64,000 nt of DNA from Piliocolobus tephrosceles (GCF_002776525.5 NC_045436.1:162254830-162318829), one strand, 5' to 3'; shown: positions 1-12,149, counted from the stretch's first letter. Program-made: numbers and translations. Notes: generated by a model not told the origin, from the sequence alone.

Positions 1-835
1 TAGCATTCCTGTGCTGATTCTTTCTTATCTTTGGGGACTTATCTACCTCCAGTCTTTGAGTTGCTGACCTCTGGATGAGTGGATCGGTTTTTTCTTTTTT
101 TTCTTTTAACAGTCTGGCTACTTTTTCTGTAGGGCTGCTGTGGGTTTTGCTGGGGTCTGCTCCAGTCCCTAGTAACCTTGGATTTTCCAGTAGCTGGAGG
201 TATCACCAGAGAAGGCTGTGAGACACTAAAGATGGCAGCCTGCCCCTTCCTCTGGGAGTTCCACCCCAGGGAGGTGTGGACCTGTTACTGGCCCAAATGC
301 ACATGTAGGAGGTGACCAGGGACCCCAGTTAGGAGGAATGGATTGGAGACCTGCTTAAAGAAGCAGTCTCGCCATGCTTTTGTAGAGTGGCTCTGCTGTG
401 CTTGGATACCACTTCCACTTCTGATGGGCTTGGGATCTTCAAAGCCAGGAGGTGGAATGGCTAAGTCACCCAAACAGCTAAGAGGGCGGCCCAGTCCTTC
501 CTCTGGGAGCTCTGTCCCAGGAAGTTTTCAAGTCTCTGTTGGCCAGAGAGTACCTGCAGTAGTGGCTGGAGGCCTCCCTTGGGAAGTCCCGCCCCCGTGA
601 GGAGCAATAGATCAGGGACCCGCTGAAAGAAACAGTCTGGCTACATTTTGGTACAGCAGCTGCGCTGTGCTGGGGGATTCCTTCTCTCTCCACTCAATTT
701 GGTTTCTCCAAGTCCTGCAGGCTGGAATGGTTGAGTTGACCAAACAGCAAAGATGGCAACCTGCCCCTTCACCTAGGAACTCTGTCCCAGGGAGAATTAA
801 GATCGCTGTTGGGAAATTCTCCTTATAGCTGTCTT
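1..835 (-). mobile_element. L1 5' UTR fragment, antisense, runs off left edge
   Basis: The sequence matches, in the same orientation, the 5' UTR of the large antisense L1 at 17600-18560 ('ctggaggtatca', 'aagatggcagcc', 'tctgggag'). It is built of about 260-bp tandem units: the anchor 'cagtctgg/cagtctc' recurs at 110, 364 and 633. Homology fades near 835, so the element lacks its first few hundred bases. ORF1 and ORF2 would lie left of the window. The family is inferred to be an old L1PA/L1PB-type element. Confidence 0.75.
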
Positions 836-2545
836 ACAAAGGGATGTTCGGGATTAATAATACTTCCAATTACTGAAAAAACACAATATGCCCAAAGTTT
901 ATGTTTATGCTTATTAGTCTTGTTCCAGAAATGACTTATGATGAATATCCCTCAGGATTTTTTTTTTTTTTTTTTTTTGCTTCATTTGCTTGTTTTAGTT
1001 GCAAACAATAAAAACCTATACTGCTAGGTATAAGCAAAAGTAAATTTACTGGAAATAAATTGAGTGGTTCATAAAACCACTGTATAGGTAAGAAAACTAG
1101 ACCACACATATGTAGTCTTAAACAGGACAAGAACGACTAAGGAAGAACTATTCAGTTAGATGATGAGAGGGCCAGAGTTAGGATGAGTGAACAGAAACCA
1201 TGTTTTCAGATGTTGAATCTCTCAAAATTCTGGGAGAAAGAATCTGATTGGTTGAGCTTATGGCATATACTAACTTACTACTTAGCTATAATCAGTTGCA
1301 GAAAAAGGATCTGGTCAAAAGAAGGGTAGTGGTTCCAAGAACTCGTTGGGCTCCCATAATTGAGAAAATGGTTTTTCATCACATCAAGAATACAATCAGT
1401 GAAAGAGGGTATATTCCACAAAAGGAAATTTAGGGGCTATTGGAAAGCACCCACGGATGTTAAACAGACAGAACAGTAAATATCCACAGCATTTGGACAC
1501 ATTCTCCCATAGTTGTTTTTCTCTTCAAAAAGCAAAAACTCTGAAACCAGCCCAAAGCATTAACCTTTGCAATTGGAGACCATGAGTTAAGAGGCAAAAT
1601 TACTAGCGAAAAACATATGTGCATCTTCACGTGTGTGCACACACAAGCCACAAAGCCACCAGTATTCATAGAGAAAAGTTTTAGAAAGAGAAGAACACTG
1701 CCACTTGAGCAAAAAAGAGAATTTCAGAAATAAAACAAATGACCACTTCTCTGGATTGGTTCTTATTGTTTTTCTTTTGTCGTTGAATTGTTTTCCCAAG
1801 GTGCCTTGGAACCCAGCTTTCTTCTATTTACCAAAGACATTGTAGTTTCTACCACATGGCAATATCCTCTCCTAATTTTCAACAGCTGTCTGTATTATAT
1901 GGGTTATCTAGAGATTTAAGAGTATCTCAAAGAATGTTGAATCCTGATTATGAATGGCTAAGAAGAAACTAGTACCGGGCAGTTGTGAAGACTGAGCTAG
2001 TGAAGGAGCCCATCATTTCTATGTCACAGACAAGTCACCAGGTCACTGTAATTCAAAATCATTAGTCATGTCTTCTTGAAGCATAAAGGCAAAGGAATAG
2101 AAAGGGAACAGACGCTGGAGTGTGTCAGGAGGACAAATTCTTTCTTTCCATGCATTGGTCATATTCTAAAGATCCTAGAGACATTTTTAAAGAAAACACG
2201 CTGGAAATACCATACTAGATTCATGCCAGTCTATTTTAAGTATGCAGCAAAGTTGCAGATTTTGCTGATTCAGAATTCTATACTAGGAAAATGAATTCTG
2301 ATAATCTCGCTGTGAGAATACCATTCAAGAGTACTAAGAAAGGCAGCATTTGTTATTTCTTTGTAGGAAAGATTGGAAAGCTACTAAGAAAGTTTTTTAA
2401 ACCCAGAAAAGTAAAATATGTATATAATATGCCAAAAAAATCAAACTGAAGCAAAACTGAATTTCTTAAATACATATGTTTTACAAAAGCCAAACCATTT
2501 CCTGTATCCCATCTTACATGTATTGCCTACAAACAGCTTTTAAAA
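836..2545. other. No gene or repeat recognised
   Basis: AT-rich single-copy-looking DNA. It has a run of about 19 T at 959-978, which could be an old A-tail on the minus strand, but I see no element body beside it. The open frames are short and show no known motif. Confidence 0.4.
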
Positions 2546-2739
2546 TGTGCAGAGCATAGGCCGGGCTTGGTTGTGCATGTCTGTAATCTCAGCTACTTGG
2601 GAGGCTGAGGCATGAGAATTGCTTGAACCTGGGAGGTGGAGGTTGCAGCGAGCCAACATCATGCCACTGCACTCCAGCCTGGGCAACAGAGTGTGACTCC
2701 ATCTCAAAAAAAAACAAAAAGAAAAATTGTGCAGAGCAT
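2546..2739 (+). mobile_element. 5'-truncated Alu (right arm) with perfect target-site duplication
   Basis: The body at 2559-2727 begins 'ggccgggc', passes straight to right-arm sequence ('cagctacttggg', 'ggttgcagcgagcc', 'actccagcctggg') and ends in an A-rich tail. It is flanked by the perfect 12-bp direct repeat 'tgtgcagagcat' at 2546-2557 and 2728-2739. At about 170 bp it is roughly half a normal Alu and lacks the left arm. AluS-like by eye. Confidence 0.9.
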
Positions 2740-3561
2740 TTAACAGATCACTGAAAACCTAAATAGCAAAAAGTCTATTGAGGTGAGGTGAGATATAGTT
2801 AGTCATCTACTGTGCCTATGTCTGTATTTACCATTTTTGTCTGATGCTATGTCAAGGGCTTTTAATGCGGCATTTTAAGAAATGATTCTTTTGCAGGTTA
2901 AAAAAAATCTTGATGCAAATCTGCATTGGAGGATTTAAACCTTTTCCCCAAAAATGTGCATTTATGCCTGGGGGCTAACCTCAGGCTCTGTCAACGATAC
3001 CACCAAAATGAGGAAAAAGCACTTTGCAAGACAAAAAATTTTGAAACAATGCCTTGTGAAAAATTAACTCTCTTTTCCCACTCTATTAAATTATATAATT
3101 TTGTATTAAAAGGTACAACTTGTATTAAAAACTATTCCACAGATGAAACCCATGTTAATATGAGAGTAAACGTGCATTTAAGGAAGAGAGCAGCAGCAAC
3201 TCCCAGAAGGTAGACCTCAGAACATTCCAGAAATGTGATAGTTCTTACATTGGTTCTGATCCAGATGTCACTGAGGGAGAGGAGGGAAAAATATTCTTTG
3301 GCAATATCCCAGTTATTTTGCTATCAAATATCTCTGTTCCCGGCCAACTAGATTCACTACATCACTACACCAGTCACATTTTAATATTGCATAGATAGAT
3401 TAACTTGTCCCATTCAGTCACTAATATTGATTCCCTAACACAAAAATAAAATTTTGAGTTGTTTTGGCACCAAACATGGTCTCCATATGCAAAATTAAAG
3501 ACAAAGAATTAATAGGTGCTCCAATCAAACATTTTGCTGTGGAATAACTTCTGTTAGAGGG
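2740..3561. other. No gene or repeat recognised
   Basis: AT-rich sequence. A 95-codon open frame at 2926-3213 (plus strand) has no recognisable domain and nothing gene-like around it, so I do not call it. Confidence 0.4.
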
Positions 3562-3927
3562 TGATATGGTTTGGCTATTTCCCAACACAAATCTCAACTT
3601 GAATTGTAACTCTCGCAATTTCCATGTGTCATGAGAGAAACCCAGTGGGAGGTGATTGAGTTATGGGGCAGGTCTTTCCTACGCTGTTCTCATGAAGTGA
3701 ATGAGTCTCACAAGATCTAATGGTTTAAAAAAAATGGGAGTTTCCCTGAACAAGGTCTCTCTTTGCCTACTACCATCCATGTAAGATACGACTAGCTCCT
3801 CCTTGCCTTCCACCATGATTGTGAGACCTCCCCAGCCATGTAGAATGGTGAGTCCAATAAACCTCTCCTTTGTAAATTTCCAGTCTTGAGTATGTCTTTA
3901 TCAGCAGTGTGAAAACAGACTAATACA
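3562..3927 (+). mobile_element. ERVL-MaLR LTR (THE1/MST type)
   Basis: The 366-bp LTR begins 'tgatatggtttggct' and ends 'gactaataca' (TG...CA termini). Characteristic blocks are 'gggaggtgattgag', 'gattgtgagacctcccc' and 'aataaacctc' (poly(A) signal region), followed by 'tatgtctttatcagcag'. The size fits THE1 LTRs. It is followed directly by MaLR internal sequence, so it is a 5' LTR rather than a solo LTR. Confidence 0.9.
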
Positions 3928-4340
3928 GTAAATTGGTACCAGTAGAGCAGATCATTGATGAAAAGACACCCAAAATGGTGGAAGTGAATTTGGAATTAGG
4001 TAACAGGCAGAGGTTGGAATAGTTTGAAGGACTCAGAAGAAAAGAGGAAAATGTGGGAAAGTTTGAAAATTCCTAGAGACGACCTGTTGAATGGCTTTGA
4101 TGAAAATGCTGATAGTAATATGAACAATGAGGTCCAGGCTGAGGTGGTCTCAGATGGAGTTGAGGAACTTGTTGGGAACTGGAGCAAAGTGACCCTTGTT
4201 ATGTTTTAGCAAACAGACTGGCAACATTTTGCCCCTGCCCTAGAGATGTGTGGAACTTTGAACTTGAAAGATTTGATTTAGGGTATCTGGTGGAAGAAAT
4301 TTCTAAGCAGCAAAGCATTCACATTAAACAGTAGAATGCA
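3928..4340 (+). pseudogene. MaLR internal sequence, truncated gag-like relic
   Basis: Directly downstream of the THE1/MST-type LTR. It carries known MaLR internal motifs ('aattggtaccagtagag', 'ggtaacaggcagaggttgg', 'gaggtccaggctgaggtgg'). A 61-codon frame at 4024-4209 stays open with MaLR-like residues (EVQAEVVSDGVEELVGNW). Similarity fades after about 4340 and no 3' LTR is present, so the provirus is truncated and non-functional. Confidence 0.8.
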
Positions 4341-4895
4341 AGATGCTTTTGAAAAATATTTGAAAAACTGGTAGTTTTATAAGGCGTTGTTATGATGAGT
4401 GCTTTCATGTCAGAAAGGTTTAGCAATGGTTGTGGCAGTATTCTCTAAGAGCCTGAACTATGTAGAATAGAAGCTTTGTGGAAATACTAAAGGGGATTGT
4501 AGATGATGCAGAAAGTAGAAAAAGGAGTGGGATCATGAGAGACAGGATTGTTGGCCTTCTAGAGCTTTTTCTACTCTTGGATGGTGATATTTATTATAGA
4601 TGTTTATTTTAGACAGCTGTAACTGTTTCTATGTCTCTCCATTATGTTTTGGCTCACAAGCATTTGTTTTATGCATATGGTCTTGAAATGAATTGTATAT
4701 ATATATAACTGACAGATTCCTAGTGGTAGAAAACAGGCCAACCAAGAAGTCTGAGGAGGGCTGTGGCTGGTTAATCCTCTACAAGTTTGCTATTTGGTTA
4801 TAATAATAGCAGGTTTCAGACCAACATCTCTCACATAAACTATGGTGTTTTTTTAAAAACATTTCTTTGGAAGCAGACTTTAAATGCCCACATGA
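4341..4895. other. Unassigned, possibly residual MaLR internal DNA
   Basis: The first 200 bp may still be degraded MaLR internal sequence. The rest, up to the pyrimidine tract, shows nothing recognisable apart from a short (TA)n at about 4697-4708. Confidence 0.3.
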
Positions 4896-4945
4896 TTCAT
4901 TCTTTCCTTCTTCTTTCTTTCTCTTTCTCTTTCTTTCTTTCTTTC

Positions 4946-4982
<37 letters not shown>

Positions 4983-4990
4983 TTCTTTCA
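4896..4990. repeat. (CTTT/CT)n microsatellite grown from an L1 A-tail
   Basis: A pure pyrimidine tract of CTTT and CT units ending directly against the 3' end of the antisense L1. The position shows that it is the L1 poly(A) tail (poly-T on this strand) turned into a (GAAA)n/(GA)n array. Confidence 0.9.
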
Positions 4991-7356
4991 TGATACTTTA
5001 AGTTCTGGGATACACGTGCAGAACATGCAGGTTTGTTACATAGGTGTACACGTGCCATGGTGATTTGCGGCATCCATTAACCCATCATCTACATTAGGTA
5101 TTTCTCCTAACACTATCCCTCCCCTAACCCCCCTATCTCCCGACAGGCCCTGGTGTTTGATGTTCCCCTCCCTGAGTTCATGTGTTCTCATTGTTCAGCT
5201 CTCACTTATGAATGAGAACATGTGGTGTTTGGTTTTCTTTTCCTGTGTTAGTTTGCTGAGAATGATGGTTTCCAGCTTCATCCATGTTCCTGTAAAGGAT
5301 ATGAACTCCTTTTTTATGGCTGCATAGTATTCCATGGTGTATATGTGCCACATTTTCTTTATTCAGTCTATCATTGATGGGTATTTGTGTTGGTTCCAAG
5401 TCTTTGAAATTGTGAATAGTGCTTCAGTAAACATACGTGTGCATGTGTCTTTATAGTAGAATGATTTATAATCCTTTGGATATAAATCCAGTAATGGGAT
5501 TGCTGGGTCAAATGGTATTTTTAGTTCTAGATACTTGAGGAATTTACACACTGTCTTCCATATTGGTTGAACTGATTTACACTCCCACCAACAGTGTAAA
5601 AGCATACCTATTTCTCCACACCTTCTCCAGCATTTGTTGTTTCCAGACTTTTTAATGATCGCTATTCTAACTGGCCTGAGATGCTATCTCACTGGGGTTT
5701 TGATTTGCATTTCTCTAATGGCCAGTGATGATGAGCTTTTTTTCATGTTTGTTGGCTGCATAAATGTCTTCTTCTGAGACATGTCGATTCATATCCTTCA
5801 CCCACTTTTTGATGGGGTTGTTTGTATTTTCATGTAAATTTGTTTCAGTTCCCTGTAGATTTTGGATATTAGCTCTTTGTCAGATGGATAGATTGCAAAA
5901 TTTTTCTACCATTCTGTAGGTTGCGTGTTCACTCATGGTAGTTTCTTTTGCTGTGCAGCTCTTTAGTTGAATTAGATCCCATTTGTCAATTTTGGCTTTT
6001 GTTGCCATTGCTTTTGGTGTTTCAGTCGTGAAGTCTTTGCCCATGCATATGTCCTGAATGGTATTGGCGCGGTTTTCTTCTAGGGTTTTTACAGTTTTAG
6101 GTCTTACATTTAAGTATTTAATCCATCTTGAGTTAATTTTTGTATAAGGCGTAAGGAAGGGGTCCAGTTTCAGTTTTCTGCATATGGCTAGCCAGTTTTC
6201 CCAACATCATTTATTAAACAGGGGATCTTTTCCGCATTGCTTGTTTTTGTCAGGTTTGTCAAAGACCAGATGGTTGTAGATGTGTGGTGTTATTTTTGAG
6301 GCCTCTGTTCTGTTCCATTGGTCTATATATCTGTTTTGGTACCGGTACCAGTACCATGCTGTTTTGGTTACTGTAGCCTTGTAGTATAGTTTGAAGTCAG
6401 GTAGTGTGATGCCTCCAGCTTTGTTCTTTTTGCTTAGGATTTTCTTGCCTATGCAGGCTCTTTTTGGTTCTGTATGAAATCTAAAGTAGTTTTTTCTAAT
6501 TCTGTGGAGAAAGTCAATGGTAGCTTGATGGGGATAGCATTGATTCTATAAATTACTTTGAGCAGTATGGCCATTTTCATGGTATTGATTCTTCCTATCC
6601 ATGAGCATGCAATGTTTTCCCATTTGTTTGTGTCCTATCTTATTTCCTTGAGCAGTTGTTTGTGGTTCTCCTTGAAGAGGTCCTTCACAGTTTTTCATGC
6701 CCAATCTTATTTCCTTGAGCAGTGGTTTGTAGTTCTCCTTGAAAAGATCCTTCACATCCCTTGTAAGTTGTATTCCTAGATATTTTATTTTCTTTGTAGC
6801 AGTTGTGAATGGGAGTTCACTAATGATTTGTCTCTCTATTTGTCTATTCTTGGTGTATAGGAATGCTTGTGATTTTTGCGTATTGAATTTGTATCCTGAG
6901 ACTTTGGTGAAGTTGCTTATCAGCTTAAGGAGATTTTGGGCTTGGATGATGGGGTTTTCTAAATACACAATCATCTCATCTGCAAACAGAGACAGTTTGA
7001 CTTCTTCTCTTCCTATTTGAATACCCTTTATTTCTTTCTCTTGCCTGATTGCCCTGGCAAAAACTTCCAATACTATGCTGAATAGGAGTAGTGAGAGAGG
7101 GCATCCTTGTCTTGTGGCAGCTTTCAAAGCAAATGCTTCCTGCTTTTGCTCATTCAGCATTATATTGACTGTTGGTTTGTCATAAATAGCTCTTATTATT
7201 TTGAGATACATTGCATCACTACCTAGTTAATTGAGAGTTTTTAGCGGGATGAGATGAGCTGGGTACCTCAGGTGGAAATGCAGAAATTACCCGCCTTCCT
7301 CATTGATCTCACTGGGAGCTGCAGACTGGGGCTGTTTCTATCTTGCCAGCCATCAC
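4991..7356 (-). mobile_element. L1 with a large internal deletion (5' end fused to ORF2)
   Basis: The 3' UTR starts at 4991 ('gatactttaagttctggg' read on plus) and continues through ORF2 to about 7240. The frame 6546-7211 encodes reverse-transcriptase sequence (RAIYDKPTVNIML, TRQGCPLS). The catalytic motif reads FADE instead of FADD, so it is dead. At about 7240-7250 the sequence jumps to L1 5'-end sequence ('ctcaggtggaaatgcagaaa', 'ctgggagctgcagac'), ending near 7356. About 3.7 kb (most of the 5' UTR, ORF1, the endonuclease and the first part of RT) is missing by comparison with a standard 6-kb L1. The 3' end resembles L1PA-age elements. Target-site duplication is not clear. Confidence 0.85.
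6639..6756. repeat. 67-bp spaced tandem duplication in L1 ORF2
   Basis: 'cttatttccttgagcag' occurs at 6639 and 6706, each followed by a similar ~50-bp block. The 67-bp step shifts the reading frame and further breaks ORF2. Confidence 0.85.
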
Positions 7357-7855
7357 ACGCGATTTGTTGTTTAAATTTGATGAAGTTACAGTTTGAAGGA
7401 CTTTGACCATATCTTGCATGAAACATTCACTCAAAGCAGATGTAAGGGATCTTTCATTTATGGTCTATTATAAGACAACCGAAAACCTTCCTGGCCAATA
7501 TCCTGGCACAGAAACTTTTGGGAAACATTTCTGTAACATACTGGCTAGAGAATTATGTGCATTTATATACCCTGTTAATGCAGTGGTGAGAATTTTTCTA
7601 AAATATGTTTGCTGGTCGATTTAATTTGAGTAATTTTACCAGAGATAACTCATTTCTAATATTAACCGTGGTATTTAACAGGATACTAAATTTGATCCTT
7701 TTTTTTTCTTATAATTACTTAGCTAATTAGCGAATCATTGTTACTGATCTAGATACGGGTAACAGAAGTGCAGATAAATGCCAATTCTGGAAAGGACTTT
7801 TCCTTTCAAAAAATACTTTTAGTCTAGAAGAAGAATACATTTATTTTATTCACAT
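7357..7855. other. No gene or repeat recognised
   Basis: AT-rich flank of the deleted L1. A 73-codon frame at 7403-7624 has no known motif. Confidence 0.4.
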
Positions 7856-8150
7856 TCTTTCTAAAACTACTTTATTGAAAAAAGTATGATTGGCGTATAA
7901 AAAAGTGCACATAAGTAATGTATAAATCTCAATAACTTTGGAGATGATTATACACCTGTGAAGCCATCACCATCATCAAGGCCGTAAGCATATTCATCAT
8001 CTCCAGAGTTTTCTCGTGTGAACTTTATTATCACTTTTTGTAAGATCTCACCCTTTAGCAAATTTCATATACAATACATTATTGTTAGCTATAGCCACTA
8101 TACTGTATAGCAGGTCTCTGGAACTTATTTTTAGATCCAAGAGTTTCCTA
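7856..8150 (-). mobile_element. Old L1M 3'-end relic, antisense
   Basis: Degraded blocks typical of antisense L1M 3' UTRs: 'tacacctgtgaagccatcacca', then 'tatagccactatactgtatag' and 'gtctctggaact'. Boundaries are vague. Confidence 0.5.
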
Positions 8151-8406
8151 ATTAGAATGCTAGCTAGACACCACTGGAGTGAATTCCTGATTAGAGCAGC
8201 CATCTGCATGTGGGTTGTAGCTTAACCAATTAACAAACCCATAACGGTACCCTCTCTGTTGAAAGATTTAAAAACATATTTGTTCATTTCACCAATGGCA
8301 CACAGTTTTTGTCATTCTGGCTCCAGGCACAATGGAAAACCAGTTTCATTTTGCACTCTTGGCTCCATAGATTGCCAGTGTCTAGGTACTTCAGTAATTC
8401 ATCATC

Positions 8407-8783
8407 TGCTATATTTGAATGTTTGTCTCCCCTCCAAAATTTGCGTTGCAACTTAATTCCCAATGCAACAGTATTAAGAGTTAGGGCCTTTAGGAGGCAA
8501 TTAGACTACGGGGCCTTCACCCTCATAAATGGAATCAGTGCTTTATAAGAGCACTAAAGGGAACTAGCTGAGCTTTTTTGCTCTTCCAGCTTCTGCTCTG
8601 TGAGAACTCAGCAGTAAGGTGGCATCTTGGAAACAAAGATGGAGCCCTCACCAGACACTAAACTTGTTGGTACCTTGATCTTGGGTTCCCCAGGCTCTAG
8701 AACTCTGAGGAAATAAATTTCTGTTCTTTACAAATTTCCCAGCCTGTGGCATTTTGTTATAGCATCAGGAATAAACTAAGATA
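8407..8783 (+). mobile_element. MLT1-type ERVL-MaLR solo LTR
   Basis: Motifs in order: 'tgaatgtttgtctcccctcc', 'agggcctttaggaggcaatta', 'gccctcaccagacac', 'accttgatcttgg', 'gaaataaatttctgtt', 'cattttgttatagc'. The flanking pentamers 'tcatc' (8402-8406) and 'tcgtc' (8784-8788) match at 4 of 5 positions, as expected for an aged 5-bp duplication. No internal sequence adjoins, so it is a solo LTR. Confidence 0.85.
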
Positions 8784-9855
8784 TCGTCTTTACTAATTTT
8801 TTAATCTCTATAAACAACATCCAGTGCCAACTCTGCACAAGACAGTGCCCAAGAGCAAAGCTGCACTCGAAGGTGAATAAAACTCCAGCTTTTAAACTTT
8901 CTGAAGTTAAAGATGAGTAAAACTTTCCTTCCCTTGTATATAGTACTAAAAATAACAAGTCATAACTAATCATAAGTCCTTTGAGGGTATGTGTAATTAT
9001 TTTATTCATCTTTAATTAAACAAATGGCAGTGTCATATCATACCCATTGGCATGTAAAGATTTTACAGAGAACTATACCCATTAACCAATAGATATTTGT
9101 TTATGGGACTGAATCATGACTATAACTCAATGCCTTGCTTCTTTCAGTAGAGATGCCAAAAACAATAACAGAAAATACATCCTAATCTGTTCAGAATTAA
9201 ACAGTTAGAGGCTAAATCCCAGCACTTTTGCAAAATAACTGTGTCTCCCAGACAACTCTTACTCTCTGTGAACCCCCACCTTTTCATCTGCAAAAGAGGA
9301 ATGAGAATCTTCTGCTTAGTAGTTATGGTAAAGTTTAGGAAGCTATGTGACATTTCTAATGACATTTGTTTCACTTACAGAATTCACTCAAAACTAAGAT
9401 TAAAAATGAATTAATTATCTAACGATAATGTTTCATACAGTTCCTATTCATGCTCCCTTGATCTCTGCCACTCACAATATAGTATATAAGCATTATTCTG
9501 GATTGGAGTGTAAAATTGATTTATGAATGTAAGTTTATTAAATTATATCTGTCTTTGCATACATAGAGTTTTAAGTGCTTCATTTTGACCACAACATATC
9601 AATGTATACTTTACTTGTTTTTGATAGGGCTTCAGCACATTTTTATCTAGATAAATTTTATAAACTGTATGTGCTCAAAGGGTTGTCCTATTTCCTCATC
9701 ATTAGTAAAATAATTATGAAAATGAGTTGCTATCTTCACCATATAAGTTAATGCCATCTTTGCTTTTAGCCTACATAAATTGAATTAAATTCTACTGAAT
9801 TATTATGGAATTTCTGGCCTTGTAATGATAATTTTGAAAAAAAATCCATCGAAAT
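8784..9855. other. No gene or repeat recognised
   Basis: AT-rich DNA with scattered short frames of up to 77 codons, none with a known motif. Confidence 0.4.
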
Positions 9856-9859
9856 ATTT

Positions 9860-9990
9860 TGAGTAGCTACTGGATGCTTGATATTGTGTCAGAAGTCAGT
9901 GATCTGATTTAAGCCTTACATCTGTTCTTCAAAGAAGGTATGATTATATCTATTTTATAGATGGGATTCTGAAGATCTCTTTAACTTTAT
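9860..9990 (-). mobile_element. Possible MIR relic, antisense
   Basis: The arrangement 'actggatgcttgatattgtgtcag' ... 'gatttaagccttacatctg' ... 'attttatagatggg' follows the antisense MIR pattern, with much divergence. Confidence 0.4.
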
Positions 9991-10179
9991 TTCACATATA
10001 TTGCAGCTCATTACAATTAGCTTTCTATTGTCATCTATCTATTGAAAGTTCACCAGCAAATGTCGTTAGTGATTTCCTTATTTATAAACTCAATGAGTAT
10101 TTTGAGTTCCAATATTACTTGGATTAGCCAAAATTTAATACTGTAATCTTTTTTCTTTTGGAAATCCTTTCTGGGTTAT

Positions 10180-10790
10180 TCCATAACATCATTCATCCCT
10201 GGATTTTCTCCTACCTCTTTGGGCAATGCTTCCTAGTTTCTTTTGTGAATCTTTCTCCCTGTGTCTATACTTTAAATATTGGAATTCCACAGATACCTAA
10301 CATCATGCTTTTTCTCTTTTCTTTGTCTATGTAGCCACCAACTCCAATCTAATTTACTTCAATGACTTCAATAGTTATCTCTATGTTGACTATTCCCATA
10401 TCAATACGTCTAACCCAAAACTCCACCTAGAACCCTGACTGGAACTGAATGAACCATAGGTACCTCAGATTGATGTATCCCAAGTTAAACTCATAATCCT
10501 TCTATGGACTGAGCCCTCAGCTCTAAGCTTCACTAATTTCACACACGCACATCTCTCAACTCTTAATTTTCTCCTCTACCTCTAAATCCTTCTTCAGTGA
10601 AGGGCACCATTATTCACTTGTTTTTTCTCAAACAGAAGCTGCAGCCCATAAATATAAGCATTGGCCAAACCCGAATCCATTTTTCTACCTAACATCATAC
10701 AAATAATTGCCTCCTCTATACTGACTGCTACATTCGACCACCAGAAAATCCTTACAAAAGATTCCTCCCAGCTTAAATGTTTTTATTGCT
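10180..10790 (+). mobile_element. L2 LINE relic
   Basis: C-rich strand with L2-like blocks ('aaaactccacctagaac', 'gtatcccaagttaaactcataatcc', 'ctcctctaccтctaaatcc' type text) in the order seen in the 3' half of L2. Highly diverged and without an open frame. Confidence 0.5.
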
Positions 10791-11345
10791 TTTTTTGATT
10801 TTTCAGGTTAAATCTTTAGTTTGCAATATGCTAATGTTCTCTAAACTTGCTTAATCATAACAAGAAAATATATTCTTGCTAGTATCCAAATTTCTAAGTG
10901 TCACACCTGGAAAGTTAACTACAGTGGTTCTGGGAGAGCATGAATTGCTATAATTCTATACATTTTAACAAGCCCCATGGATCCTAGTGAACAAGCAAAT
11001 TTGATAAATAATCATATATTACTCTCTTTATAGTCTGGTAGCTGCCTATTTTTTACTTTACAAACTGTCACTCTTTAGCAGTCCACAATATCTAACATCA
11101 TGCCTGGCATTTTACTACTGGATGAGTTAAAGAATAATCTTGTCAAAATGGGATTCAAACCTAGGATTATCTGACTCCAAAGGGCATATTTTTATTATGC
11201 ATTAGACAAAGAGTGACGGAGAAGTAAAAAGAGAATACAATGAAAAGAAAGAATTTACAATCACATTGTTAGAAGCTGATGGTAGGGTCATATAAACTTA
11301 TCACTCACTATATTTCCATGGGGTAAGTGCAAAACTTATTCATAC
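10791..11345. other. No gene; possible short MIR piece
   Basis: 'gggattcaaacctaggatt' at about 11150 resembles the tRNA-like core of an antisense MIR but is too short to call. The remainder is unassigned. Confidence 0.3.
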
Positions 11346-11620
11346 ATGCAGGAAATGAGTTGAGCATCTCCTATGAGCCAGTCGTTTCACCAGCACTAGC
11401 AACAGAGTGATGTTTAAGACAAACACATTCCCTGTTCTTACGAAGTTCCTATTCTAGTGAGGAAGACAGACAACAAATGCCTAAACACACAAGTAGGATA
11501 ATCACACATTGTAGTAAGCATTTTGAAAAAAATAAAATGCCTGTGAGATACACAGGGAGTTGTACTTCAAATAGCCTGAGAAAGTCTGAGTATGGAGGTA
11601 ATATTGAGAATGAAAGATGA
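11346..11620 (-). mobile_element. L2-like relic, antisense
   Basis: 'tgagcatctcctatgagccag' followed by 'ttcctattctagtgaggaagacagacaa' is the antisense form of an ancient 3' LINE/SINE end (consensus 'gagcacctactatgtgccagg'). The exact family is uncertain. Confidence 0.45.
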
Positions 11621-12149
11621 GAATATACCATGTGACAAGCTAAAAAATGTTGGATTTTCCAATGTTAAACTTTTTATTTCATCTGCACTTGGTATAGATG
11701 AAAAAATATCAAATAAAAGACTTGAACATTTTTGAGTACTTTATTTACTTACTAAATCATCCGTTTGGGTCATAGATTATTGTCTCAGTGTTTCAATAGT
11801 GAAACAGCACATACTCTGGCATTCATTAAGAGGTTACACATCGATAATCGTTTTTATAGTAGTACTAGGGAAATAAACTTTTTGCTTAATATTTTTTGTT
11901 CCTTTTTTGGTATTTCTTTTTTTAACATGTATTTTAGGTTTGGGGGTATATGTGAAGGTTTGTTACACAGGTAAACATGTATCATGGGGGTTTGTTGTAG
12001 AGATTATCTCATCACCCAGATATGAAGCCTAGCACCCATTCATTGTATTTTCTGCTCCTCTTCCTTCTTCCATCCTCCACCTTCAGGTAGACCCTGTATC
12101 TGTTGTTTCCCGCTTTGAGTTTATAAGTTCTTATTATTTAGCTATCACT

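Noticed and set aside
6546..7211. 221-codon minus-strand frame encoding reverse transcriptase
   Set aside because: It is the ORF2 remnant of an internally deleted L1 with the catalytic FADD changed to FADE, not an independent gene.
7200..7356. The deleted L1 as a known spliced L1 RNA product
   Set aside because: The sequence continues past the 5' UTR ggtacc donor before joining ORF2, so that splice donor was not used.
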